Origin: Bacteroidia bacterium
Lineage (GTDB): Bacteria; Bacteroidota; Bacteroidia; Palsa-965
Direction of reading: 5' to 3'
Length of the DNA: 64,000 nt
NCBI GenBank assembly: GCA_023151315.1
Contig: JAKLJE010000020.1
Coordinates: 18,656-82,655 of the forward strand
Each line of letters begins with the position of its first letter. Position 1 is the stretch's first letter. The position numbers were made by a program, and so were the translations under genes. This document shows positions 1 to 8,130 of the stretch, in pieces. The notes below the pieces were generated by a model that was not told the origin of the DNA, made no database searches, and was given only the letters and a program-made list of their open reading frames with translations.

Positions 1-1337
1 GAATCCGACTCGCCACACAAATCGGTTCGCAATTGGTAGGCGTGCTGTATATTCTTGATGAACCGAGTATCGGTTTGCATCAGCGCGATAATACACGATT
101 GATTACAGCGTTGAAAAATCTTCGTGATATCGGTAATTCCGTTCTCGTTGTGGAACACGACAAGGACATGATCATGAATGCCGATTACGTTCTGGATATC
201 GGTCCGAAAGCGGGTGTTCACGGCGGACACGTAGTTGCGCAAGGAACTCCTGAAGAACTCGTGAAGTTCGACACACTGACTGCCGATTATATTACGGGAA
301 AGAAATCCATTGCTATTCCTGCTCAGCGTCGCAAAGGCAACGGAAAGAAGATTGTGCTCGACGGTTGTTCAGGTCATAATCTTCAGAACGTAACGGTTGA
401 ATTTCCATTGGGGAAATTCATTGCAGTAACGGGCGTTAGCGGAAGCGGTAAATCTTCGTTGATTAACGAAACGCTCTACCCTATTCTCAGCAAGCATTTC
501 TACCGCAGCGAAAAACGTCCGTTATCGTACAAGAAGATACACGGTCTCGAGAATATCGACAAAGTGATTGACATTGATCAATCACCAATCGGAAGAACAC
601 CGAGATCGAATCCCGCTACGTATACCAATGTATTTTCGGATATACGTCAACTCTTTGCCGAATTACCTGAAGCGAAAATCCGCGGTTACAAACCGGGAAG
701 ATTCTCTTTCAATGTGAAAGGCGGAAGATGTGAAACGTGTCAGGGTGCAGGATTGCGTACGATTGAAATGAACTTCCTGCCGGATGTTTACGTTCATTGT
801 GAAACGTGCAACGGCAAACGTTACAATCGTGAAACACTCGAAGTTCGATTCAAAGGAAAGAGCATCAGTGATGTTTTGAATCTGACAATCGAACAGGCTA
901 CGGAATTCTTCGAAGCACAACCTTCCATTCTTCAACGTGTAAAAGCGATGAACGATGTGGGACTTGGTTATATCACACTCGGACAACAAAGCACAACATT
1001 ATCAGGTGGCGAAGCACAACGTGTGAAACTCGCAACGGAGCTTGCACGAAAGCAAACGGGTAATACGTTGTATATTCTTGATGAACCTACAACAGGATTA
1101 CACTTTGAAGACATTCGCATTTTGCTTGAAGTACTTCAGAAACTGGTTGATCAGGGCAATACCGTAATTGTGATTGAGCACAACATGGACATCATCAAAG
1201 TTGCTGATCACGTTATTGACTTAGGACCGGAAGGCGGTTCGGGCGGCGGACAGATTTTGTTTGAAGGAACTCCGGAGCAGATGCTGAAAGCGAAGAACAG
1301 TCACACTGCAAAATATCTGGCAGAAGAAATGCGTTAG
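1..1337 (+). CDS. uvrA: UvrA, excinuclease ABC subunit A (3' part)
   Basis: This is the carboxyl-terminal half of the DNA damage-recognition ATPase of nucleotide excision repair. The reading frame is open from base 3, so the gene starts before the window. About 445 of the roughly 940 residues usual for UvrA are present. The visible part begins in the Walker B/switch region of the first ABC module ([16 protein letters not shown]). It continues with the second Walker A (GVSGSGKS, near base 432), the CxxC-x-CxxC zinc finger (CETC near 730 and again near 800), the signature LSGGEAQR near 1000 and a second Walker B ([12 protein letters not shown]). It ends with a normal stop. All key motifs of the second ATPase site are intact. 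Confidence 0.97.
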   Translation, partial: IRLATQIGSQLVGVLYILDEPSIGLHQRDNTRLITALKNLRDIGNSVLVVEHDKDMIMNADYVLDIGPKAGVHGGHVVAQGTPEELVKFDTLTADYITGKKSIAIPAQRRKGNGKKIVLDGCSGHNLQNVTVEFPLGKFIAVTGVSGSGKSSLINETLYPILSKHFYRSEKRPLSYKKIHGLENIDKVIDIDQSPIGRTPRSNPATYTNVFSDIRQLFAELPEAKIRGYKPGRFSFNVKGGRCETCQGAGLRTIEMNFLPDVYVHCETCNGKRYNRETLEVRFKGKSISDVLNLTIEQATEFFEAQPSILQRVKAMNDVGLGYITLGQQSTTLSGGEAQRVKLATELARKQTGNTLYILDEPTTGLHFEDIRILLEVLQKLVDQGNTVIVIEHNMDIIKVADHVIDLGPEGGSGGGQILFEGTPEQMLKAKNSHTAKYLAEEMR

Positions 1338-1465
1338 AACGGCGTATCCACGTTTTAAATCAGCAATTATCTTTCAAAAATCTTAATTTAGACCGTTCCG
1401 CAACTGTGGCAGGGCATTTGCTGCAGTATGACGGAGTGGTTTAATTAAATATAGAATTCAATTTT

Positions 1466-2179
1466 ATGACAGAGAATCAGGAAGACAAAATACGCCGCGC
1501 TTTTGCAGAGAAAGACTGGAACGAGATCAAAGCGGGCAACTCGTGGCAGATTTTCAAAATCATGTCGGAGTTTGTAGAAGGATTTGAAAAGATGACGAAG
1601 ATCGGACCTTGTGTTTCCATCTTCGGCTCTGCACGAACAAAACCTGAAAACAAATACTATCAGCTTGCAGAAGAAATTGCAACACGTCTCACGCAGGAAG
1701 GATATGGTGTTATTACGGGCGGTGGACCCGGAATTATGGAAGCAGCGAACAAAGGTGCAAAAGTCGGTAAAGGAAAATCCGTTGGACTGAATATCCGTTT
1801 GCCTTTTGAGCAAAGTTCCAATCCATTCGTGGATCTCGATAAGAATCTTGTGTTCGATTATTTCTTCGTTCGCAAAACCATATTTCTGAAATACAGTCAG
1901 GGATTCATTGCAATGCCCGGAGGATTCGGCACGTTAGATGAATTATTCGAAGCGCTGACATTGGTGCAAACATCCAAAATTGCACACTTCCCGGTAATTC
2001 TTGTTGGTAGCGATTATTGGGGCGGCCTTGTAGACTGGATACGTAAAACGATGCTTGAAAAAGAGCGTAATGTCAGCCCTGAAGATCTCAGCTTATTCCA
2101 TGTTGTTGATACAGCCGATGAAGCGGTTAAGATTATCAACGACTTCTATTCACACTATTTATTGAAACCGAACTTCTGA
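1466..2179 (+). CDS. LOG-family (TIGR00730) nucleotide monophosphate hydrolase
   Basis: This 237-residue protein has the two signatures of the LOG/'lysine decarboxylase-like' Rossmann family: GGGPGIMEAANKGA at residues 85-98 and PGGFGTLDE at 151-159. Family members cleave the N-glycosidic bond of nucleoside 5'-monophosphates, either in cytokinin activation or in AMP/CMP salvage. Despite the old name they are not decarboxylases. The extra amino-terminal helix of about 40 residues fits the longer bacterial subgroup. The substrate cannot be read from sequence. The gene stands alone and is followed by a hairpin terminator. Confidence 0.9.
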   Translation: MTENQEDKIRRAFAEKDWNEIKAGNSWQIFKIMSEFVEGFEKMTKIGPCVSIFGSARTKPENKYYQLAEEIATRLTQEGYGVITGGGPGIMEAANKGAKVGKGKSVGLNIRLPFEQSSNPFVDLDKNLVFDYFFVRKTIFLKYSQGFIAMPGGFGTLDELFEALTLVQTSKIAHFPVILVGSDYWGGLVDWIRKTMLEKERNVSPEDLSLFHVVDTADEAVKIINDFYSHYLLKPNF

Positions 2180-2232
2180 TCGACTAACATCCGTTTGTTA
2201 ATAACGACAGATCGATTTCAACACCCACTTTC

Positions 2233-2271
2233 AACCGCTGAAACCCTTACCAATAAAGAGTTTCAGCGGTT
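2233..2271 (+). terminator. Hairpin terminator after the LOG-family gene
   Basis: A perfect 12-bp inverted repeat (AACCGCTGAAAC at 2233-2244, GTTTCAGCGGTT at 2260-2271) encloses a 15-nt loop and is followed by a short T run. It lies 54 bp after the stop codon. Confidence 0.7.
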
Positions 2272-2345
2272 TTCACTTAACCCTATTCACAATTTCGTGT
2301 TTGTAATTATGAACACCATAGACTAAGGCCTGCCTGCAGCAATTC

Positions 2346-2353
2346 TAGTTTTG
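2346..2353 (+). promoter_or_regulatory. Candidate -7 element TAGTTTTG
   Basis: The sequence matches the Bacteroidota consensus TAnnTTTG and lies 37 nt before the ATG at 2391. No good -33 TTTG was found at the usual spacing. The transcript would carry the hairpin at 2356-2380 in its leader. Confidence 0.4.
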
Positions 2354-2355
2354 TT

Positions 2356-2380
2356 TTTCAAGTGCATTTTGTACTTGAAA
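2356..2380 (+). promoter_or_regulatory. Leader hairpin before the outer-membrane cluster
   Basis: Arms TTTCAAGT (2356-2363) and ACTTGAAA (2373-2380) pair perfectly around a 9-nt loop, ending 10 nt before the ATG at 2391. The position suits a structure affecting translation initiation or mRNA stability. No T run follows, so it is not an obvious terminator. Confidence 0.4.
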
Positions 2381-2390
2381 GACATAACCC

Positions 2391-3575
2391 ATGACTATCA
2401 AATCCTTGTTCGCATTACTTCTACTCGGCGGCTTCGCAACGCAATTGCGAAGTCAAAGTGACGAACGCAAGGAACTCCCATTGATTGGAATCGGTGCAGG
2501 ACTCACCAGCTTCAGAGGAGATGTTGGTGCTTCTAATACTAAAACAGGCGGTACTTTCCGTACAGGATTCCGTTTCGGAATTGAACAGCGTTTTCTGAGC
2601 ACTCTTGGTGCTGAGTTGTACGGAGTTTACGGAACAATGACTGTAAACGAGCGCTCCTCTTTATTCAACAGAAACTTCACAACTAAATTCCTTAGTGTTG
2701 GCGGAGGTTTGATGTTGAATCTGGATAATGATTTCATTCTTTCCAGAAGAGCAACCCTTGCTCCTTACTTAGGAGTTGGTGTAATGTGGATGAGCTTCGA
2801 TCCGTATGGAGATTTGTACGACTCCAAAGACTCACTTTATCATTACTGGAGCGACGGATCAATTCGTGATCTTCCTGAAAATTCACCCAATGCGTTAAGT
2901 GCTCAGTATCTGCAACGCGATTATACTTACGAAACTCGCCTGACTGACAGCACGAATTATAAAAGAAGTACAATGGGAATTCCGTTGTCAGTCGGAACTA
3001 AGTTCAAGTTCAGCAGACATATGGGAGCGGATTTCCGTGCTACTTATAATATCACGTTCACAGATAACATTGACAATGTTCGCTTCGATCGAAACGACAG
3101 CTGGATGTTCCTGAATCTTTCCATCTACTATCAATTCAACAAAGCTGAAGAACGAGAGAAAGGATCTTCAGGAAAAGATATCCTGAACGAGGACACCGAC
3201 AAAGATGGTGTGAGTGATGCGAACGATAAATGTCCGGATACTCCAGCTGGTGTTAAAGTAGATAACGGAGGTTGTCCTCCGGATAAAGATGAAGACGGTG
3301 TTCCGGATTACAGAGATAAAGAACCGAACACTCCAAAGAACACTCCAGTAAACAAAGACGGCGTTACTACTAAGCTCACGCAGGTCGACAGTCTCGGAAA
3401 TCCGGTTCCGGATCAGAACTGTATTCCTGAAAAGTTCAGAGCTGCCGATAAGAATACGGATTGCAAAATCACTGCCGATGAAATCGACTCAGTAATCGAT
3501 GATTTCTTCGATGGTGAAGGCGACTGGACCGCTGATAAGATCAGCGAATTGATTGATTATTTCTTTGAACAATAG
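2391..3575 (+). CDS. Outer-membrane beta-barrel protein with TSP3 repeats
   Basis: The 394-residue protein has a signal peptide (residues 1-22, ending LRSQ). An amphipathic beta-rich domain to about residue 250 looks like an outer-membrane barrel. Thrombospondin type 3 calcium-binding repeats (DTDKDGVSDANDKCPDTP, then DKDEDGVPDYRDKEP) follow at about 265-310. The acidic tail contains an EF-hand/dockerin-like segment (DKNTDCKITADEID). It shares a block (YHYWSDGSIR...LQRDYTYET) with the protein at 5050-7299, so the two are paralogues. It is probably a cell-surface structural protein. The gene is 12 bp from its downstream neighbour and likely cotranscribed with it. The specific role is unknown. 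Confidence 0.8.
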   Translation: MTIKSLFALLLLGGFATQLRSQSDERKELPLIGIGAGLTSFRGDVGASNTKTGGTFRTGFRFGIEQRFLSTLGAELYGVYGTMTVNERSSLFNRNFTTKFLSVGGGLMLNLDNDFILSRRATLAPYLGVGVMWMSFDPYGDLYDSKDSLYHYWSDGSIRDLPENSPNALSAQYLQRDYTYETRLTDSTNYKRSTMGIPLSVGTKFKFSRHMGADFRATYNITFTDNIDNVRFDRNDSWMFLNLSIYYQFNKAEEREKGSSGKDILNEDTDKDGVSDANDKCPDTPAGVKVDNGGCPPDKDEDGVPDYRDKEPNTPKNTPVNKDGVTTKLTQVDSLGNPVPDQNCIPEKFRAADKNTDCKITADEIDSVIDDFFDGEGDWTADKISELIDYFFEQ

Positions 3576-3587
3576 ATCGGATACATT

Positions 3588-5000
3588 ATGGTTAGAGCAC
3601 TTATCATTGCACTGAACTTCTTCTTCGCCTGGATTTTTTCCGTGATGAGCGGAACTCCATCTGCAACGGTGTCGGCACCTTCTCAGGTGAATAAAGGTGA
3701 AGCGTTTACTGTTAACGTTAAGATCAATCCGAATGGAGAAGAAAAATTCGTTCGTTATGCTATGACCATTCCGCAAGGATGGACAGCTGAAAACGTAAAC
3801 AGTTCGGGAGCTACTTTCAAAGTGGAAGAAAATGTAGTGAAGTTCATCTGGTCCGAAATCGGGAAAAAAGAAGAAGTCAACATCTCTTTTAAACTCACTC
3901 CTCCTGCCAATGCAGAAGGAACATTTGAATTTCCGAGCAAAGTATCTCACAGCGTTGACAATCTCCCGAGCCATATTGCTTTGGATCCATTGAAAGTTCA
4001 GGTTGGTAACGCGAATTCCAACACGGGGAATTATGTTCCTGAAACAACAGACAGCACCGCAAATCCTGCAGCCGGAGTTACCGCAAGTCGTACTGTACCG
4101 AATGAACCTGTAATGGGTGAATTCTTCGTTGACGTTGTCATCAACAAAGGCGATCTCGGCAGTTATATCAAATTGCAGGATACATTGCCGGAAGGATTTC
4201 TTGCAAAACCGGTTTCCATTGACGGCGGAGATTGGTCATTCGAAAAAGGAATTGTGAAAGTTCAATGGTACAGCCCGAATAAAGCCACGTCAACGTTGAA
4301 CGTACGTTACAAAGTAATCACTTCACCTGATGCAAGCGGCAAATCACAAATTACAGGCCACGTATCTTATGTGGAGAATATGGGCAACAAAATAATTGCA
4401 TTGGCTCCTTCTGATATTGAATTAAAATCAAATCCGGCACTCGCCACAAATAACGATAACGGCAACAACAAAACTCCGGACAACAATTCAGGAAACACAA
4501 ATTCGAACAACAACACTTCTGATCCGGTGAACAATGCCGTTAATTCCACTGCAAACAATTCGGACAACACGCAGAACACCAACACCAATCAGAACAATGT
4601 TGCTGCCAATAACCAGAACTCATCCGGAAATTCAACTGATAACAGTTCTTCAAGCAATGACACGCGCCAAGCTGATAATAACGGAACTGCAACACAATCA
4701 GCACAAAGCGGAACCGCTCCCGGAGTCTCCTACGCTGTTCAGATCGCAGCAATGCAACGTCGCGTGGAAACAAGTTACTATCAGTCAACTTACGGTCTCT
4801 CTTCAGTGAATGCAGAACAGGTTGACGGTCTTAACAAGTATACTACCGGTAAGCACACAACTTATCAGGATGCACGCGATAACCGTGAAGCAGTACGCTC
4901 TAAAGGTGTTCAAGGTCCGTTTGTGGTTGCATACAGCAATGGAAAACGCATTACCGTTCAGGAAGCGTTAATGATAACAAGCCAGAAGTGGATCCGATAA
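3588..5000 (+). CDS. Exported beta-sandwich protein with Asn-rich linker and SPOR-like end
   Basis: The 470-residue protein has an amino-terminal hydrophobic signal (residues 1-21). Two similar beta-sandwich domains follow at about 25-140 and 155-275; both resemble cohesin/DUF11-type folds, with phrases such as NVNSSGATFKVEENVVKF and DGGDWSFEKGIVKVQW. A low-complexity Asn/Ser/Thr linker spans about 285-385. The carboxyl-terminal region starts YAVQIAAMQRR and ends GPFVVAYSNGKRITVQEAL, which resembles a SPOR (peptidoglycan-binding) module and recurs in the next protein. It lies in a cluster with the barrel proteins on either side, which suggests an envelope assembly. The function is not recognised beyond that. 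Confidence 0.75.
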   Translation: MVRALIIALNFFFAWIFSVMSGTPSATVSAPSQVNKGEAFTVNVKINPNGEEKFVRYAMTIPQGWTAENVNSSGATFKVEENVVKFIWSEIGKKEEVNISFKLTPPANAEGTFEFPSKVSHSVDNLPSHIALDPLKVQVGNANSNTGNYVPETTDSTANPAAGVTASRTVPNEPVMGEFFVDVVINKGDLGSYIKLQDTLPEGFLAKPVSIDGGDWSFEKGIVKVQWYSPNKATSTLNVRYKVITSPDASGKSQITGHVSYVENMGNKIIALAPSDIELKSNPALATNNDNGNNKTPDNNSGNTNSNNNTSDPVNNAVNSTANNSDNTQNTNTNQNNVAANNQNSSGNSTDNSSSSNDTRQADNNGTATQSAQSGTAPGVSYAVQIAAMQRRVETSYYQSTYGLSSVNAEQVDGLNKYTTGKHTTYQDARDNREAVRSKGVQGPFVVAYSNGKRITVQEALMITSQKWIR

Positions 5001-5013
5001 GGTCTGCTTTCCA

Positions 5014-5044
5014 TTGGTCTTTGCGTGCGAATTCATTAGATTTG
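5014..5044 (+). promoter_or_regulatory. Promoter with leaderless spacing: TTG-N20-TAGATTTG
   Basis: A TTG at 5014-5016 and TAGATTTG at 5037-5044, separated by 20 bp, fit the Bacteroidota -33/-7 promoter. Only 5 nt separate the -7 box from the ATG at 5050, so transcription would start at or next to the start codon. This also supports 5050 over the upstream start. Confidence 0.55.
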
Positions 5045-5049
5045 TGAAT

Positions 5050-7299
5050 ATGCTGAGCATTTGCCGTTTATTACTGATTCTGTTACTGTTGCCTGCAGGA
5101 CTCTTTGCTCAGGGGACAGCTGTAACACCTTCGGTTGTAACGGAAAATTCCACAGATGATTCAGAACCGTTTGTTTTCAAACCTACAATCGGTTTGGGTA
5201 CAGGTATGTTCTCATTCTATGGTGATCTGTACCGCAAGAATCTCGCAAGCTTCCAGACTGCACGAATCGGATACGATCTTTCCATTCATCAAACTCTTAC
5301 ACCGTATCTGAATATCGGTTTTTACACGATGTTCGGTAAGCTTGGTGCAAATGAACGTTTGATCTACCGCAACGTGAACTTCGAATCCCAGATTCGGGTT
5401 GGCGGAATTCACTTCGAATACAACTTCGGCAACTTCTATCACCAGCCAAGGAATATCATGCCGTGGATTACAGTCGGATTTGAATCATTCGAATTCCTTT
5501 CGAAGACCGACCTGTTTGATGCCAATGGCAATCGTTATCATTATTGGTCAGATGGCTCCATTCGCAACATTGCAGAAAACGATCCATTTGCATGGCAGGC
5601 GTCCTTCCTCCAGCGCGATTACACTTACGAAACAGATGTGCGGAATCAGAATCCTGATGATTTCGGTGAGTATCCTGAACGTTCATGGGCGGTTCCTGTA
5701 GGTGCCGGTTTCTCAATGAAACTTACTGACAGATGGGATGCCAACCTTGGAACAACATTCCATTTCTCTTTCACGGATTATGTTGATGGTGTAACCGCTG
5801 AAAGTTCAGGAGATCGTCAGGGTAATGCACGCAACGACCACTTTGTATTCACGAGTCTGACTTTGCGTTATAATCTTAACGGTAAGCAGGAAGAAGAAAT
5901 CGATTCATTGCCGCTCAATGACAGTCTTTATCTGGCGTTCAATGATGAAGATTACGATGGTGACGGAGTTTTTGATCTTGATGATTCCTGCGCCCTGACA
6001 CCGAAAGGCGTTGCTGTTGATATGCATGGTTGTCCTTTGGACAATGACGTGGATTTAACTTCCGATTATCGCGATCTTGAACCTGAATCACCTGCAGGAA
6101 TGATCACAGATGAAAATGGAATTTCATTGACAGATTCAATTATTCTCCGCAGATGGTTGTTATACAACGATTCAACCGGAGAGTATCACGCAGTAAACGA
6201 AAAAGTAAAAACAGGACAGAATCTCGCAGGAAGCGGCGGAGCGGATCGCAAGGTGTACATGGTTTCTTTGGGTACTTACAAGAACACCATCAGCAACGAT
6301 CAAATGCTCAAATTCCTCAGCGTTCCTGATATTGCAACACACAGTCTGCCGGATTCTTCCACCGGATACACTGCAGGGAAATTCTATGATCTGGTTGAAG
6401 CCGAGAAGCGCCGCAAAGCTTTGGAAGCACAAGGCTTCACAGCTCCTAAATTGGTTTACAAAGCTCCTGATGGAAGATTGATTGAAGTAACAGGACTTAC
6501 TTCTACTGCAGGGAACTCCGGCAATAGCGGAAATGCAGGAAACAATGGCAACTCCGGTAACAGCGGCAATTCAGGGAATAGTGGTAATTCTGGTAACAAC
6601 GGTAATTCTGGCAATAGCGGCAATTCGGGTAATAGCGGTAACGCAGGAAACAGTGGAAACTCGGGCAACAGCGGTAATTCCAATAACAATCCGAATAATA
6701 ACGTAGATCCGATGCCGAATGATACGGGAATTGTATTCCGTGTTCAAGTTGGTGCATTCAGTAAGCCAATTTCAAAGCAAGCGTTCTCTGATGTGCCGAA
6801 TCTTCTCGTATTCAAAACGGACGACGGACTTTACAAATACGTTTCGGGCTCATACACTTCATTCCAGCAAGCTGCAGATGCAAAAGCTCAGTTGCTTGTA
6901 AAAGGATACAGTGGAGCGTTTATCGTAGCCTACAAGCAAGGAAAGCGTGTTCCGCTTGAGAAAGCAGGTGCTATTTACATGAAACAGGAACCTCAAACTG
7001 TTGATACTGCACAATCGGCAGTAAATAAATCTATGGTTGAGTTTCAGGTTCAGTTGGGCGTATTCAAAAATGAACCTCCAAGTGATGTAAAAGCGAAACT
7101 GGACAAGGTTGCCGGACTTAAGAAAACCGTTACTCCTGCAGGATTAACCCGTTACACGGTAGGTAGCACTTCCGATTTCAAGGCAATTTCAGCTACACGC
7201 GACAAAATGAAAGCAGAAGGTTTCCCTGATTGCTTCATTATCGCCTTCTTCAAAGGAGAGCAGATCAGTGTGAACGAAGCCATAGAATTGTCGAAATAG
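5050..7299 (+). CDS. Outer-membrane barrel/TSP3 protein with GN(S/A) repeat tract and SPOR modules
   Basis: I chose the start at 5050 because it gives a standard signal peptide (MLSICRLLLILLLLPAGLFAQ) and sits 5 nt after a -7 box; the frame stays open upstream to 5014. The protein has 749 residues. A beta-barrel-like domain paralogous to the 2391-3575 product is followed by TSP3-type calcium repeats (DEDYDGDGVFDLDDSCALTPKG). A SPOR-like module (VYMVSLGTYKN...) comes next, then a tract of about 57 residues made of Gly-Asn-Ser/Ala/Asn triplets. Two further SPOR-like modules (FRVQVGAFSKP..., FQVQLGVFKNE...) complete it. SPOR modules bind denuded peptidoglycan, so this looks like an outer-membrane-to-wall linker. 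The biological role is unknown. Confidence 0.75.
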   Translation: MLSICRLLLILLLLPAGLFAQGTAVTPSVVTENSTDDSEPFVFKPTIGLGTGMFSFYGDLYRKNLASFQTARIGYDLSIHQTLTPYLNIGFYTMFGKLGANERLIYRNVNFESQIRVGGIHFEYNFGNFYHQPRNIMPWITVGFESFEFLSKTDLFDANGNRYHYWSDGSIRNIAENDPFAWQASFLQRDYTYETDVRNQNPDDFGEYPERSWAVPVGAGFSMKLTDRWDANLGTTFHFSFTDYVDGVTAESSGDRQGNARNDHFVFTSLTLRYNLNGKQEEEIDSLPLNDSLYLAFNDEDYDGDGVFDLDDSCALTPKGVAVDMHGCPLDNDVDLTSDYRDLEPESPAGMITDENGISLTDSIILRRWLLYNDSTGEYHAVNEKVKTGQNLAGSGGADRKVYMVSLGTYKNTISNDQMLKFLSVPDIATHSLPDSSTGYTAGKFYDLVEAEKRRKALEAQGFTAPKLVYKAPDGRLIEVTGLTSTAGNSGNSGNAGNNGNSGNSGNSGNSGNSGNNGNSGNSGNSGNSGNAGNSGNSGNSGNSNNNPNNNVDPMPNDTGIVFRVQVGAFSKPISKQAFSDVPNLLVFKTDDGLYKYVSGSYTSFQQAADAKAQLLVKGYSGAFIVAYKQGKRVPLEKAGAIYMKQEPQTVDTAQSAVNKSMVEFQVQLGVFKNEPPSDVKAKLDKVAGLKKTVTPAGLTRYTVGSTSDFKAISATRDKMKAEGFPDCFIIAFFKGEQISVNEAIELSK
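6511..6680 (+). repeat. Tandem 9-bp repeat coding for Gly-Asn-(Ser/Ala/Asn)
   Basis: About 19 units of the form GGN-AAY-(TCN/AGY/GCN/AAY) lie inside the gene at 5050-7299. The unit is a multiple of three, so changes in copy number would keep the frame. Synonymous codons vary between units, so the tract is not a recent perfect expansion. Confidence 0.9.
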
Positions 7300-7335
7300 T
7301 ACTGCTCTTCCTGCGGTTTGTACACTATTTGGCAT

Positions 7336-7343
7336 TAATTTTG
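7336..7343 (+). promoter_or_regulatory. Candidate -7 element TAATTTTG
   Basis: It matches TAnnTTTG, 28 nt before the ATG at 7372. A TTTG at 7317-7320 is only 15 bp upstream, shorter than the usual spacing, so the -33 assignment is doubtful. Confidence 0.4.
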
Positions 7344-7371
7344 GTTCAGAATCAGTACAAACCTTTCTGGC

Positions 7372-8076
7372 ATGAAAAAACTTCTCACTCTCGCTTTGCT
7401 ATGCACAGCATTCGTTATCGGCGCACAGGCGCAGGATGGCGGTGATAAAAAGAAAAAGAAAGCTGAGAAAAAAGAAGCAGCTTCTAAATCTGACGCAGTA
7501 GATACAACAAGTAACGGTAATCGTGCAGCAATTGACGAACCTGGTACTGTACGCGGCAGTAAAGACAAGAAAAAGACTGTTACCAAAGACAGCACGAAAA
7601 CTGAATCGCCTGCGCCTTCTCCAAATCCTGCTTCAGGAGTAGAAAGGCCAAAGGATGATGAAGTGGAAGCTCCAAAACAGGATCAAGCCTCATCGGAGGC
7701 ACCGGCAGAACCTGCTAAAACTGAAGAAGCAGCACCACCTGCACCTCCGGGAGCGGGAAATCTGGACGCAAGCGGATCCGGCACTTCACTGACAATAGAT
7801 GAAGCCGGATCTCAACGTGTAAAGACACCTGCTACTACACCGAAAGCAGCAGATGTAATTCCCCAGAATCTTACAATTGACGAAGCAGGTTCACAAAAAG
7901 TGAAGACTACCGTGAATAATGCTACCAATGGCACTTCAGCCCCAACAAAACTGACCATTGATGAACCCGGCTCACAGAAAGTGAAAGTAACTCCGAACAA
8001 TCTCGAAGGTGGAACAGATTCACTGAAAACGAATGCGCCAGGCAAACTTCTGGATCTTCTTATCCCGAAGAAATAA
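7372..8076 (+). CDS. Exported repeat protein with three 27-residue TIDE(A/P)GSQ repeats
   Basis: The 234-residue protein has a signal peptide (MKKLLTLALL...GAQA). A lysine-rich patch (about 26-35) and a Pro/Ala/Glu-rich region (about 78-128) follow. Three copies of LTIDE(A/P)GSQ(R/K)VK begin at residues 140, 167 and 194, exactly 27 residues apart, and a degenerate AIDEPGT copy lies near residue 53. No enzymatic motif is visible. It is the last gene of the envelope cluster and ends at a bidirectional terminator. The function is not recognised; a periplasmic linker or scaffold is plausible. Confidence 0.7.
   Translation: MKKLLTLALLCTAFVIGAQAQDGGDKKKKKAEKKEAASKSDAVDTTSNGNRAAIDEPGTVRGSKDKKKTVTKDSTKTESPAPSPNPASGVERPKDDEVEAPKQDQASSEAPAEPAKTEEAAPPAPPGAGNLDASGSGTSLTIDEAGSQRVKTPATTPKAADVIPQNLTIDEAGSQKVKTTVNNATNGTSAPTKLTIDEPGSQKVKVTPNNLEGGTDSLKTNAPGKLLDLLIPKK
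7789..7986 (+). repeat. Three in-frame repeats with 81-bp period
   Basis: They encode the TIDE(A/P)GSQ(K/R)VK units at residues 140-151, 167-178 and 194-205 of the host protein. The equal spacing (27 codons) shows duplication of a whole repeat unit, with the intervening 15 residues diverged. Confidence 0.8.
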
Positions 8077-8093
8077 GCAGTACGATATTGAAT

Positions 8094-8127
8094 AAAAAAA
8101 GACCTGATGATTCGTCAGGTCTTTTTT
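8094..8127. terminator. Bidirectional terminator between convergent genes
   Basis: GACCTGA (8101-8107) and TCAGGTC (8115-8121) form a 7-bp stem with a 7-nt loop, flanked by an A run on the left and a T run on the right. It can terminate the plus-strand gene ending at 8076 and the minus-strand gene ending at 8131. Confidence 0.9.
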
Positions 8128-8130
8128 GTG

